Positions 18,307 to 27,106 of a DNA stretch of 64,000 nucleotides are shown in pieces. The DNA is from Pseudomonas sp. (GTDB lineage: Bacteria; Pseudomonadota; Gammaproteobacteria; Pseudomonadales; Pseudomonadaceae): positions 1 through 64,000 of the forward strand of contig NZ_JAQGNX010000098.1 in the NCBI RefSeq assembly GCF_028293835.1, written 5' to 3'. The notes below the pieces were generated by a model, which saw nothing but the letters and a program-made list of their open reading frames with translations, had not been told where the DNA came from and did not search any database. A program made the position numbers and the translations under genes. Each line of letters starts with the position of its first letter. The first letter of the stretch is position 1.

Positions 18307-18336
18307 TTACAAAGTGATCACAAAGTTGTATACAAT
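18307..18336 (+). promoter_or_regulatory. Candidate puuE promoter with exact TTGTATACAA operator
   Basis: The palindrome occupies 18326-18335 and overlaps a possible -10 TACAAT (18331-18336). A weak -35 TTACAA lies at 18307-18312. The rest of the 362-base uraH-puuE gap holds the 18153 site and no gene I can support. Confidence 0.5.
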
Positions 18337-18414
18337 CGGTCCATCGCAGTGGTGCCAGCCTGGATTGACCCGGCAACCACTGCCACTGATGACACGTACA
18401 GAAGGAAGAGCGCA

Positions 18415-19362
18415 GTGAGTGCTGACTATCCACGGGACCTGATCGGTTACGGCAATAACCCACCCCACCCCCATTGGCCGGGGAACGCCCGTGTCGCGCT
18501 GTCGTTCGTGCTGAATTACGAAGAAGGCGGCGAGCGCAATATTCTGCATGGCGATAAAGAGTCGGAAGCTTTCCTTTCGGAAATGGTTTCTGCCCAGCCA
18601 TTGCAGGGTGAGCGCAACATGAGCATGGAATCGCTCTACGAATATGGCAGCCGCGCAGGTGTATGGCGCGTGCTCAAGCTGTTCAAGCAATTTGATATCC
18701 CGCTGACGGTGTTTGCCGTGGCCATGGCCGCCCAGCGTCATCCAGAGGTGATACGGGCCATGGTCGAGGCCGGTCATGAGATCTGCAGCCACGGCTATCG
18801 CTGGATCGACTATCAGTATATGGACGAAGGCCAAGAGCGCGAGCACATGCTTGAGGCGATTCGTATCCTCACCGACATTACCGGCGAGCGCCCACTGGGC
18901 TGGTACACCGGTCGCACCGGGCCGAATACGCGACGGCTGGTGATGGAAGAAGGCGGTTTTCTCTACGATTCCGACACTTACGACGACGATCTGCCCTACT
19001 GGGAACCCAATAATCCCACCGGCAAGCCGCATTTGGTGATTCCGTACACCCTCGACACCAACGACATGCGCTTCACCCAGGCCCAGGGCTTCAACAACGG
19101 CGATCAGTTTTTCCAGTACCTCAAGGACGCCTTCGACGTGCTGTACGCCGAAGGGGCCGAGGCGCCAAAAATGCTTTCGATTGGCTTGCACTGCCGCTTG
19201 ATCGGTCGCCCCGCACGCCTGGGCGCGCTCAAGCGTTTCCTCGAATATGCCAAAAGCCACGAGCAGGTCTGGTTCAGCCGTCGAGTAGACATCGCCCGCC
19301 ATTGGCACGCTGAACATCCGTTTCGGGCGACAGAGCGTGCAAAAGGAGGGCAGCCGAAATGA
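18415..19362 (+). CDS. puuE: Allantoinase, polysaccharide-deacetylase type
   Basis: Hydrolyses allantoin to allantoate. This is the cofactor-independent PuuE family, built on the polysaccharide deacetylase (NodB) fold, not the amidohydrolase AllB. A 315-residue protein begins at the GTG at 18415, preceded by GGAAGAG. The frame is open upstream but crosses the operator and promoter region, so the longer start is rejected. Family landmarks are PRDLIGYGNNPPHPHWP, ALSFVLNYEEGGERN, HEICSHGYRWIDYQ and GLHCRLIGRPARL. uraD starts inside its stop codon (ATGA). Confidence 0.95.
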   Translation: MSADYPRDLIGYGNNPPHPHWPGNARVALSFVLNYEEGGERNILHGDKESEAFLSEMVSAQPLQGERNMSMESLYEYGSRAGVWRVLKLFKQFDIPLTVFAVAMAAQRHPEVIRAMVEAGHEICSHGYRWIDYQYMDEGQEREHMLEAIRILTDITGERPLGWYTGRTGPNTRRLVMEEGGFLYDSDTYDDDLPYWEPNNPTGKPHLVIPYTLDTNDMRFTQAQGFNNGDQFFQYLKDAFDVLYAEGAEAPKMLSIGLHCRLIGRPARLGALKRFLEYAKSHEQVWFSRRVDIARHWHAEHPFRATERAKGGQPK

Positions 19363-19874
19363 GCCGCTTCCAGACCCTGACACCTTCAAGCCTGAGTCGC
19401 CATGAGTTCGTTGCCGCCTTCGCCGACGTCTACGAGCATTCGCCGTGGGTCGCCGAAACGGCCTTCGACCTCGGCCGGGACGCAGACCTGGATCAGATTG
19501 AAACCCTGCATTCACGTATGAGCGACATTCTGTTGAGCGCTGATCATTCCCGGCAACTGGCCCTGATCAACGCTCACCCGGACCTCGCCGGCAAAGCCGC
19601 CGTGCAAGGCCAACTGACCGAAGCCAGCACCCATGAACAAGCTGGCGCCGGTATCCACCAGTGCTCGGCCGAAGAGTTTCAACGCTTCACCGAGCTGAAC
19701 GACGCCTACAAAGCCAAGTTCGCGTTCCCCTTCATCATGGCGGTGAAAGGCAGCGACCGGCATCAGATTCTCGCCGCGTTCGAAACGCGCATTCACAACT
19801 CGGTCGAGACTGAGTTCGCCTGCGCGCTGGCCGAGATCAACAAGATCGCGATGTTCCGATTGCAAGCCCTCTGA
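19359..19874 (+). CDS. uraD: OHCU decarboxylase
   Basis: Decarboxylates 2-oxo-4-hydroxy-4-carboxy-5-ureidoimidazoline to S-allantoin, between UraH and PuuE. It is 171 residues, helical, with the conserved HPDLAGKAA and the SAEEFQRFTELNDAYKAKF block (the family ELNxxYxxKFGFPF region) followed by PFIMAVKG. A strong AAGGAGG site lies at the end of puuE, and the ATG overlaps the puuE stop by four bases. Confidence 0.95.
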   Translation: MSRFQTLTPSSLSRHEFVAAFADVYEHSPWVAETAFDLGRDADLDQIETLHSRMSDILLSADHSRQLALINAHPDLAGKAAVQGQLTEASTHEQAGAGIHQCSAEEFQRFTELNDAYKAKFAFPFIMAVKGSDRHQILAAFETRIHNSVETEFACALAEINKIAMFRLQAL

Positions 19875-19918
19875 CCGCGCCTATCCCACGCCAATTCTAA
19901 AAAAGGCAGACAAGATCA

Positions 19919-20914
19919 ATGAAAGCTTACGCCGCACCGTTCGAGAAGTTCGTCAACCTGGCCGACGCCCGTTTGGGCACCACCGTCGTCTCGGTCACTG
20001 ATGACTGGTTCGCCGACGCCAACCGCCTGTTCCAGCCCACCCCTGCGGTGTGGAAGGAAGGCGTGTTCGACGACAACGGCAAGTGGATGGACGGCTGGGA
20101 ATCGCGTCGCAAACGCTTTGAAGGTTACGACACCGCGATCATCCGCCTCGGCGTGCCAGGCTCGATCAAGGGTGTGGACATCGACACCTCGTTCTTCACT
20201 GGAAACTACCCGCCATCGGCGTCGCTGGAAGCGTGCTTCCTGACCTCCGGCGAACCGGACCAAAACACCCAGTGGACCGAAGTGCTGTCCGCCGTCGAGT
20301 TGAAAGGCGACAGCCACCACTACCACGCCATCAGCAATGACCAGGCGTACAGCCATTTGCGCTTCAACATCTACCCGGACGGCGGTGTAGCGCGTCTGCG
20401 TGTGTATGGCGTGCCCTTCCGCGACTGGTCAACCGTGGGCGACAACGAACAGATCGACCTCGCAGCCGCATTGAATGGCGGTCGCGCGCTGGCGTGTTCC
20501 GATGAACACTTCGGCCGCATGAGCAACATCCTCAACCCGGGCCGTGGCGTGAACATGGGCGACGGCTGGGAAACCGCACGTCGTCGTACGCCGGGTAACG
20601 ATTGGGTGATCATCGCCCTGGGCCATGCCGGCGAGATCGAAGGAGTCGTGGTGGATACCCTGCATTTCAAGGGTAATTACCCGGATACGTGCTCGATTCA
20701 GGGCGCGTTTGTCAAAGGCGGCACCGACAGTCAAATTGAAACCCAAAGCCTGTTCTGGCGTGAACTGTTGCCAGCGCAGAAACTGGAAATGCATGCTGAA
20801 CACAGCTTCGCCGAACAGATTAAAGCCTTGGGGCCGATCACTCATATTCGCCTGAACGTATTTCCGGATGGTGGTGTGAGTCGTCTTCGGGTGTTGGGTA
20901 AAGTAGCGAAATAG
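19919..20914 (+). CDS. alc: Allantoicase
   Basis: Converts allantoate to ureidoglycolate and urea. The 331 residues consist of two similar halves of about 160 residues, as in all allantoicases. Each half has a block of the form VDTxxFxGNYP ([16 protein letters not shown] and [16 protein letters not shown]) and ends with a strand like [17 protein letters not shown] or [17 protein letters not shown]. It follows uraD after 44 bases and precedes allA, which uses its product. Confidence 0.97.
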   Translation: MKAYAAPFEKFVNLADARLGTTVVSVTDDWFADANRLFQPTPAVWKEGVFDDNGKWMDGWESRRKRFEGYDTAIIRLGVPGSIKGVDIDTSFFTGNYPPSASLEACFLTSGEPDQNTQWTEVLSAVELKGDSHHYHAISNDQAYSHLRFNIYPDGGVARLRVYGVPFRDWSTVGDNEQIDLAAALNGGRALACSDEHFGRMSNILNPGRGVNMGDGWETARRRTPGNDWVIIALGHAGEIEGVVVDTLHFKGNYPDTCSIQGAFVKGGTDSQIETQSLFWRELLPAQKLEMHAEHSFAEQIKALGPITHIRLNVFPDGGVSRLRVLGKVAK

Positions 20915-20976
20915 AATGCGTAACCATTCTGCGCGCTCCTACAAATGAAAATTTCGACTCTAAGACAGGAACCACC

Positions 20977-21477
20977 ATGCGCACTTTAGTGATCGAGCCC
21001 CTGAGCAAAGAAGCGTTCGCCCCTTTCGGTGACGTCATCGAAACCGATGGCAGCGATCACTTCATGATCAATAACGGTTCGACCATGCGTTTCCATCGGC
21101 TGGCAGAAGTGCAAACCGCCACACCAGACGATAAAGCGATCATGAGTATCTTCCGCGCAGAAGCGCTGCCGATGCCGTTGACCGTGTGCATGTTGGAGCG
21201 CCATCCGTTGGGCAGTCAGGCGTTTATACCGCTGCTCGGCAACCCTTTTCTGATCGTGGTCGCGCCACTTGGCGATGCGCCTGAATCAGAGTTGGTCCGC
21301 GCCTTTGTCAGTAATGGCAGGCAGGGCATTAATTACCATCGCGGCGTTTGGCACCACCCGGTGCTGACGATCGAAAAGCGGGATGACTTCCTGGTGGTTG
21401 ATCGCAGTGGAACAGGCAACAACTGCGACGAGCATTTTTTCGAGGAGGGTCAGAAGTTGATCCTCGCCCACCCATAA
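20977..21477 (+). CDS. allA: Ureidoglycolate lyase
   Basis: Splits ureidoglycolate into glyoxylate and urea, the last step of the route. The 166-residue cupin-like protein has the family start LVIEPLSKEAFAPFGDVIE, then FLIVVAP in the core, GINYHRGVWHHPVL with conserved histidines, and a C-terminal block with NCDEHFF. Together, alc and allA release two urea per purine, which matches the presence of a urea transporter under the same operator further on. Confidence 0.96.
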   Translation: MRTLVIEPLSKEAFAPFGDVIETDGSDHFMINNGSTMRFHRLAEVQTATPDDKAIMSIFRAEALPMPLTVCMLERHPLGSQAFIPLLGNPFLIVVAPLGDAPESELVRAFVSNGRQGINYHRGVWHHPVLTIEKRDDFLVVDRSGTGNNCDEHFFEEGQKLILAHP

Positions 21478-21529
21478 GAAAGGCCTGAACACCCGTAGTG
21501 GTGGTTGGCAAGATTCAGAGGTAGATACC

Positions 21530-22825
21530 GTGGAAGCACATCTGATGGAATGGCTGAATCTCAGCGTACGCTGGATTCATATGATTACCGGCGTGGCCTG
21601 GATTGGCGCTTCGTTCTATTTTGTCTGGCTGGAAAACAACCTCAACCGGGTTAACCCGCGTGACGGTCTGGCGGGCGATTTGTGGGCGATCCATGGTGGC
21701 GGTATTTACCACCTGGAAAAATACAAGCTCGCGCCACCGACCATGCCGGACAACCTGCACTGGTTCAAATGGGAAGCGTATTTCACCTGGATGTCCGGGA
21801 TTGCGCTGCTGTGCGTGGTGTTTTACGCCAACCCAACATTGTATTTATTGGCGCCTGGCAGCGGTCTTTCAGGCCTTGAGGGCGTGGCCATCGGCATCGG
21901 CTCGCTGATCGCGGGCTGGTTCATTTACGAAGCGCTATGTGATTCGGCCCTGGGCAAACGCCCTGCCCTACTCGGCTTGGTATTGTTCGTGCTGCTGATT
22001 GCTGCCGCGTTCGGTTTCAGCCGAATCTTCAGCGGACGCGGCGCCTACCTGCATGTTGGCGCCATTATCGGCACGATCATGGTAGGCAACGTGTTCCGCA
22101 TCATCATGCCGGCACAACGGGCATTGGTTGCGGCCATCGCTGAGAACCGCACGCCTGACCCAAGCTTGCCCGCCAAAGGCTTGCTGCGCTCACGGCACAA
22201 CAACTACTTCACCTTGCCCGTGCTGTTCATCATGATCAGCAACCATTTTCCGAGCACCTATGGCAGCCAGTACAACTGGTTGATCCTCGCCGGAATCGCG
22301 GTGCTGGCAGTGTTGGTGCGTCACTATTTCAATACCCGGCACAACAGCCATAAATATGCCTGGACGCTGCCGGTTGCGGCATTGGGAATGATTTGCCTGG
22401 CCTACGTCACGGGTCCAGCGCAAGTGTCGAAAGGTCCGGAAGTAGCCGGCCCGGCCAAAATCGAATACCAGCCGCTGCCGGAAACAGCGTTGGGTGGGCA
22501 TAAAGCCGTACCTGCCGCAGCGCCAACCGAGGGTGCTCCTGCTGCTGTCACCCAGACAGCCGGTCCGGATTTCAACACGGTGCACAACGTGATCAAAGAG
22601 CGTTGCGCGGTATGCCACTCAGCCACTCCGACCAGTCCACTGTTCAGTGCAGCGCCGGCCGGGGTGATGTTCGACACCGCACAACAGATTCAGCAGATGG
22701 CTCCGCGCATTCAGGCTCAAGCCGTGGTGTCGCAAGTCATGCCGTTGGGCAACATCACGCAAATGACACAACAGGAACGCGACCTGATCGGCACATGGAT
22801 TGACCAAGGGGCGAGAACGAACTGA
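21530..22825 (+). CDS. puuD: Membrane urate oxidase (PuuD) with cytochrome c domain
   Basis: Oxidises urate to 5-hydroxyisourate, taking the place of soluble uricase, which is absent here. The N-terminal 300 residues are a DUF989-type membrane domain of about eight helices (MEWLNLSVRWIHMITGVAWI, then IGASFYFVWLENNLN). A proline and alanine-rich linker leads to a cytochrome c domain with heme site CAVCH near residue 359 and a later axial Met in VVSQVMPLGN. The cytochrome c domain depends on a Ccm system, also in this window. The GTG start has GAGG eight bases upstream. Confidence 0.93.
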   Translation: MEAHLMEWLNLSVRWIHMITGVAWIGASFYFVWLENNLNRVNPRDGLAGDLWAIHGGGIYHLEKYKLAPPTMPDNLHWFKWEAYFTWMSGIALLCVVFYANPTLYLLAPGSGLSGLEGVAIGIGSLIAGWFIYEALCDSALGKRPALLGLVLFVLLIAAAFGFSRIFSGRGAYLHVGAIIGTIMVGNVFRIIMPAQRALVAAIAENRTPDPSLPAKGLLRSRHNNYFTLPVLFIMISNHFPSTYGSQYNWLILAGIAVLAVLVRHYFNTRHNSHKYAWTLPVAALGMICLAYVTGPAQVSKGPEVAGPAKIEYQPLPETALGGHKAVPAAAPTEGAPAAVTQTAGPDFNTVHNVIKERCAVCHSATPTSPLFSAAPAGVMFDTAQQIQQMAPRIQAQAVVSQVMPLGNITQMTQQERDLIGTWIDQGARTN

Positions 22826-22830
22826 TAAAC

Positions 22831-22911
22831 CTGCAGGAGCCAACTTGTTGGCGAGGCGCTGGATCTGATGCGCCGCTTAATACGTATCGCCAACAAGTTG
22901 GCTCCTACAGG
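22831..22911. repeat. REP-type inverted repeat 2
   Basis: Arms of 19 bases, 22836-22854 and 22887-22905, are exact reverse complements (GGAGCCAACTTGTTGGCGA) across a 32-base centre. It lies between puuD and the xanthine permease and is the best preserved copy in the window. Confidence 0.88.
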
Positions 22912-22971
22912 GATGCATTGTCATTAGCGTCATCGCTCCAACCACAATAAAAACAAAATTCGAGGTGTTGC

Positions 22972-24327
22972 ATGTCCGAGTCAACTCACGCGCGCATTCC
23001 CGCCGCGCCGCCACGACAGCCTTTGCCACTGCTGCAAATGATTCTGGTGGGTTTGCAACACGTCTTACTGATGTACGGCGGTGCCGTGGCGGTGCCGCTG
23101 ATTATCGGCCAGGCTGCTGGCCTGTCCCGTGAAGAGATCGCCTTTTTGATCAACGCTGACCTGCTGGTTGCTGGCATCGCTACGGTGGTGCAGTCGCTGG
23201 GCATTGGGCCGCTGGGCATTCGCATGCCAATCATGATGGGCGCCAGTTTCGCTGCCGTCGGCAGTATGGTCGCGATGGCGGGAATGCCCGGTGTCGGCTT
23301 GACCGGAATCTTCGGCGCAACCATCGCAGCGGGTTTTTTCGGCATGCTGGTTGCACCCTTCATGTCAAAAATCGTTCGGTTCTTTCCGCCACTGGTCACC
23401 GGCACCGTCATTACGTCCATTGGCCTGTCGCTGTTTCCGGTCGCCGTAAACTGGGCGGGGGGCGGCAGTAAAGCGGTCAGTTTCGGCGACCCCGTGTACC
23501 TTGCAGTCGCGGCATTAGTGCTGGCGACCATCCTGCTGATCAACCGCTTCATGCGCGGCTTCTGGGTCAATATCTCGGTGCTGATTGGCATGGCGCTGGG
23601 CTACGTGCTGTCAGGCGTGATCGGCATGGTCGACCTCAGCGGCCTGGCCCAGGCGCCGTGGGTCCGCGTGGTCACGCCGCTGCATTTCGGCATGCCAACC
23701 TTCCACCTCGCACCGATCCTTTCCATGTGCCTGGTGGTGGTGATTATCTTTGTCGAGTCCACCGGCATGTTCCTCGCGCTGGGTAAGATCACTGACCGTG
23801 AAGTCACCCCCGGCATGCTGCGACGCGGCTTGATGTGCGATGCGGCGGCCTCGTTTCTTGCCGGTTTTCTTAATACCTTCACTCATTCCTCGTTCGCGCA
23901 AAATATCGGTCTGGTGCAGATGACCGGTGTGCGTTGCCGCTACGTCACGGTGGTTGCCGGCGGCTTCTTGATAAGCTTGAGCCTGTTGCCCAAAGCCGCG
24001 CTTCTGGTGGCGTCGATTCCGCCCGCGGTGCTGGGCGGCGCAGCCATTGCGATGTTCGGCATGGTGGCAGCGACGGGTATCAAGATTCTTCAAGAGGCCG
24101 ACATCGCCGACCGGCGCAACCAGCTATTGGTTGCCGTCAGCATCGGCATGGGCCTGATCCCCGTGGTGCGCCCGGACTTTTTCGCTCAACTGCCGGTTTG
24201 GATGGGGCCCATCACCCACAGCGGCATTGCCCTTGCGACCCTGAGCGCACTGTTGTTGAACCTGCTGTTCAACATCCTTGGCGGCGCTGAACGCGACGCC
24301 ATGAACCAGCGTGCGCACCCGCACTAA
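22972..24327 (+). CDS. NCS2-family xanthine/urate-type permease
   Basis: A 451-residue inner-membrane proton symporter with about 14 hydrophobic segments. The start PLPLLQMILVGLQHVLLMYG and the conserved QxxGxR-type NAT signature, here QNIGLVQMTGVRCRYV near residue 315, place it in the nucleobase-ascorbate branch (XanQ, UacT, PbuX). It differs from the AzgA-type permease at 12027-13373. GAGGTG precedes the ATG. Placement next to puuD suggests xanthine or urate as substrate; sequence alone does not decide between them. Confidence 0.92.
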   Translation: MSESTHARIPAAPPRQPLPLLQMILVGLQHVLLMYGGAVAVPLIIGQAAGLSREEIAFLINADLLVAGIATVVQSLGIGPLGIRMPIMMGASFAAVGSMVAMAGMPGVGLTGIFGATIAAGFFGMLVAPFMSKIVRFFPPLVTGTVITSIGLSLFPVAVNWAGGGSKAVSFGDPVYLAVAALVLATILLINRFMRGFWVNISVLIGMALGYVLSGVIGMVDLSGLAQAPWVRVVTPLHFGMPTFHLAPILSMCLVVVIIFVESTGMFLALGKITDREVTPGMLRRGLMCDAAASFLAGFLNTFTHSSFAQNIGLVQMTGVRCRYVTVVAGGFLISLSLLPKAALLVASIPPAVLGGAAIAMFGMVAATGIKILQEADIADRRNQLLVAVSIGMGLIPVVRPDFFAQLPVWMGPITHSGIALATLSALLLNLLFNILGGAERDAMNQRAHPH

Positions 24328-24361
24328 TCTCCACACGCTTTAACCGCCGAAAACCGCACAC

Positions 24362-24391
24362 GGCCGATGGACAGTTTCATGTCCATCGGCC
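24362..24391. repeat. Perfect 12-bp hairpin before the Tsx-like gene
   Basis: GGCCGATGGACA (24362-24373) pairs exactly with TGTCCATCGGCC (24380-24391) around a 6-base loop. No T run follows on either side. It lies 34 bases after the permease stop and 69 bases before the porin start. It may protect or end the permease mRNA, or sit in the leader of the porin gene. Confidence 0.6.
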
Positions 24392-24460
24392 ATGGCGAAG
24401 CCACGCCCAAATAGCCATACCAAAATAAAAAAAATCACTCAAAACCTGGGAGCACCACGC

Positions 24461-25261
24461 ATGTCTCGTACTTTTCCTCGCCTGATTGCCAGCAGTCTGA
24501 TCACCGTCGCCAGCCTGTTAGCGGCAGGCCAGACACTGGCCGGTGATCTGTTGCAATGGCAGAGCAACAGCCTGACGTATTTGTGGGGCCAGAATTTCGC
24601 CGTCAATCCGGAAACCCAACAGACTTTTACCTTCGAACACGCTGACGGTTGGAAATACGGCGACAACTTTCTATTTGTCGATAACACGCTGTACAACGGC
24701 AAGCCTGACAGCCAAGTAGGTACTTACGGCATGTACGGTGAGTTCACCCCGCGCCTGTCGCTGGGTAAAATATTTGGACAGAAATTCGAGTTCGGTCCGA
24801 TCAAGGATGTATTGCTGGCAATGACCTACGAGTTTGGCAAAGGCGATGTCGAGTCGTACCTGATTGGACCGGGTTTCGATCTGGCAATCCCAGGCTTCGA
24901 CTACTTCCAGCTGAACTTCTTTCAGCGTCATCCTGACGGCAGCCGTCCAGGGAATAACGTGTGGCAGATCACCCCGGTCTGGTCCTACACCATTCCGGTA
25001 CGCGGCTCAGACATCTTGATCGACGGGTACATGGACTGGGTGGTCGACAACGACAAAAACGCCCAGGGCACCTACCACGCCAACCTGCATTTCAACCCAC
25101 AGATCAAATACGACCTGGGCAAAGCCATGAACCTGGGCGAGAAGCAGTTGTACGTGGGTATCGAGTACGACTACTGGAGCAACAAATACGGGATCGAAAA
25201 CAGCAAGGATTTCGATACCAACCAGAACACCGCGAGTTTGCTGGTTAAAGTCATGTTTTGA
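24461..25261 (+). CDS. Tsx/OmpK-family outer-membrane nucleoside channel
   Basis: A 266-residue outer-membrane beta-barrel with a signal peptide (about residues 1-28, ending SLLAAGQTLAG). The barrel starts with LLQWQSNSLTYLWGQNF, contains alternating polar and hydrophobic strands such as FDYFQLNFFQRH and YVGIEYDYWSNKYGI, and ends in the typical aromatic terminus VKVMF. Family members pass nucleosides. In this context it most likely admits purine bases or related solutes for the two permeases. The ATG at 24461 follows CTGGGAGC; an earlier in-frame ATG lacks a ribosome site and signal peptide. Confidence 0.85.
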   Translation: MSRTFPRLIASSLITVASLLAAGQTLAGDLLQWQSNSLTYLWGQNFAVNPETQQTFTFEHADGWKYGDNFLFVDNTLYNGKPDSQVGTYGMYGEFTPRLSLGKIFGQKFEFGPIKDVLLAMTYEFGKGDVESYLIGPGFDLAIPGFDYFQLNFFQRHPDGSRPGNNVWQITPVWSYTIPVRGSDILIDGYMDWVVDNDKNAQGTYHANLHFNPQIKYDLGKAMNLGEKQLYVGIEYDYWSNKYGIENSKDFDTNQNTASLLVKVMF

Positions 25262-25298
25262 TAGAAACTCGGGTTCGCCCAATTTCCTCAGTATGCTT

Positions 25299-25376
25299 CT
25301 GTAGGAGACAATTTGTTGGCGAGGCGGCTTACCTGTAACACCGCATCAAACGCTTCGCCAACACGTTGGCTCTTAT
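25299..25376. repeat. REP-type inverted repeat 3 (degenerate)
   Basis: Left arm GTAGGAGACAATTTGTTGGC and right arm GCCAACACGTTGGCTC are diverged forms of the same palindrome as REP 1 and 2. It lies just downstream of the Tsx-like gene. Confidence 0.7.
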
Positions 25377-25402
25377 CAAACAATGCTTACTTAAAAGATA
25401 AT

Positions 25403-25510
25403 CTGTAGGAGCTGCCGAAGGCTGCGATTCGACCGGGGACCGGTCGCCTTTGTGATACCGCTGAAGGGGTGCCGGTCGCCCGCGACCCCGGCCTATCGCA
25501 GCCTTCTTCT
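25403..25510. repeat. Second REP family, next to REP 3
   Basis: GAAGGCTGCG (25417-25426) is the exact reverse complement of CGCAGCCTTC (25497-25506). The unit also contains GACCGGGGACCGGTC. The core GGAGCTGCCGAAGGCTGCG is another common Pseudomonas repeat type. The rest of the 370-base gap between the Tsx-like and opmB genes holds no supported gene. Confidence 0.7.
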
Positions 25511-25630
25511 GTGTTTGCTGCGCGACAGCGCGGCGTCGGAGACGTGGCGGAACGTCCTACGAAGTCGATACAGCGCCCTTTCTGAGTAGTGGATCGCTGG
25601 ATTGATCCATATTCAGCGCCGGCACGTTGG

Positions 25631-27106
25631 CTACAGGGACTTCGCCGACGCAACCGACTCCTGCCACCCGCCTCCCAGGCTTTGCACCAGCGCCACGCCG
25701 CTTTGGCTCAACAATCCCTGGGTGTCACGCAAGCTCTGTTCGGCTTGCAGCAGCAGCACCTGCTGAGTCAGCACCGCCTGTTGGCTCACCACGCCCGCCC
25801 GCCGTTGCGCCTCCTGGCTGCCGAACAGTTGTTGGTTGCGTTGGTAAATCTGCTGATAGGCCGTGGCTTGTTGCTGCAGGTGATTGATCGCCGATAGGTT
25901 GTCCTCGACGTTTTGCAATGCGCTGAGCACCGTGCCTTTGTAGTTAGCCGCGACCTGGTCGTAGTTGGCTTGCGCGATGTTCACCGCCGCCTCCCGTGCG
26001 CCCGCGTCAAACAGGGTTTGCGCCAGCGACGGGCCGAGGGTCCAGATGCGGTTGGGCACTGAGAACAATCCGCCCAACGCGCTGCTGCGGTAGCCTACTT
26101 CGGCGCTCAGATCGATATTGGGATAGAACGCCGCCTCGGCCAAGCCAATCCGCGCATTCGCGGCCGCCGCAGAACGTTCAGCGGACACCACATCCGGGCG
26201 TCGCTGCAACAAGCTCGACGGCACAACCAGCGGTGGCTCTGGCAGCACGAAATTGAAATCCGCCAGCGGCGCGATACCAAAATCAGCCGGTGCGGCACCC
26301 ACCAACACCGCCAGAGCGTGCTCGAACTGCTCTCGCGACCGCAGTGAAGTCTGCAACGCCGCAACCACTGTAGTCAGCTGGTCCTGGGCGACCAGCAACT
26401 GATCGTTGGTTGCGGTCCCCTGCACGTAATCGGCCTGAATCATGTCCAACAAGCGTTGGTTGATATCCTGCTGCTGACGCAGAAGTCCGACGTCGATGTC
26501 GAGCTGTCGCAGTCCAAAATAATCGCTGGCGATGCTGGCACCAATGGACAACCGCACGCCCGCCAACAGCGCATCCGAGGATTGCGCCAAGGCTCTGCTC
26601 GACTCGATTCCACGGCGCACCTCGCCCCATAAATCTGGTTCCCAACTCGCGGTCAACGTCGCACTGACGCTCTGTGAAACACTGCCAGAACTGGTCGTGG
26701 AGCCAGTGCCTGAAGAATCGGAAACCGAGCCATTGCCGGAACCACCTGAAGCACCCCGAGACCCCGACAAGCCGGCAGTCAAGGTCGGCCACAACCCGGC
26801 GCGGCTTGATGCGACTTGCCCTTGGGCCTGCCGATAAGCAGCGTCAGCGGCAATGATCGACTGGTTAGCCTTGGCCGAACGCACCATCAAATCATTCAAC
26901 ACGGGATCGTGGTATTGCAGCCACCATTGGCTGTCCAGTGCGCCTTGCGGATTGGCCGCAGCGCGTTGCCACTGCGCGCCTTCCTTGAACGAGGTCGGCA
27001 GTTCCATGGCAGGTTTCTGATAATCCGGCCCGACCATACAACCGCTGAGCGTCACGCTGATCGCCAGCGACAACGGCAGTGCAAAACGACAGATGAAGAC
27101 AAGCAT
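25631..27106 (-). CDS. opmB: Outer-membrane efflux lipoprotein OpmB
   Basis: The TolC-like outer-membrane channel of the MuxABC pump. The 491-residue protein has a lipoprotein signal with lipobox LSGC at about residues 20-23 (SGCMVGPDYQKP, the NodT/OprM family start). Two homologous halves follow, each with long helices, and the barrel segments include LFSVPNRIWTLGPSLAQTLFD. A serine and glycine-rich insert (about residues 115-140) is noticeable. The ATG directly follows the muxC stop with GGAGG inside muxC. Last gene of the operon. Confidence 0.92.
   Translation of the reverse strand: MLVFICRFALPLSLAISVTLSGCMVGPDYQKPAMELPTSFKEGAQWQRAAANPQGALDSQWWLQYHDPVLNDLMVRSAKANQSIIAADAAYRQAQGQVASSRAGLWPTLTAGLSGSRGASGGSGNGSVSDSSGTGSTTSSGSVSQSVSATLTASWEPDLWGEVRRGIESSRALAQSSDALLAGVRLSIGASIASDYFGLRQLDIDVGLLRQQQDINQRLLDMIQADYVQGTATNDQLLVAQDQLTTVVAALQTSLRSREQFEHALAVLVGAAPADFGIAPLADFNFVLPEPPLVVPSSLLQRRPDVVSAERSAAAANARIGLAEAAFYPNIDLSAEVGYRSSALGGLFSVPNRIWTLGPSLAQTLFDAGAREAAVNIAQANYDQVAANYKGTVLSALQNVEDNLSAINHLQQQATAYQQIYQRNQQLFGSQEAQRRAGVVSQQAVLTQQVLLLQAEQSLRDTQGLLSQSGVALVQSLGGGWQESVASAKSL

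Noticed and set aside
24362..24391. A rho-independent terminator.
   Set aside because: The stem is strong, but no T run follows on either strand, so it is listed only as an inverted repeat.
4500..25261. Search for a soluble cofactor-free uricase to complete the purine route.
   Set aside because: None was found. The membrane PuuD with its cytochrome c domain (21530-22825) supplies urate oxidation, so the pathway is not broken.
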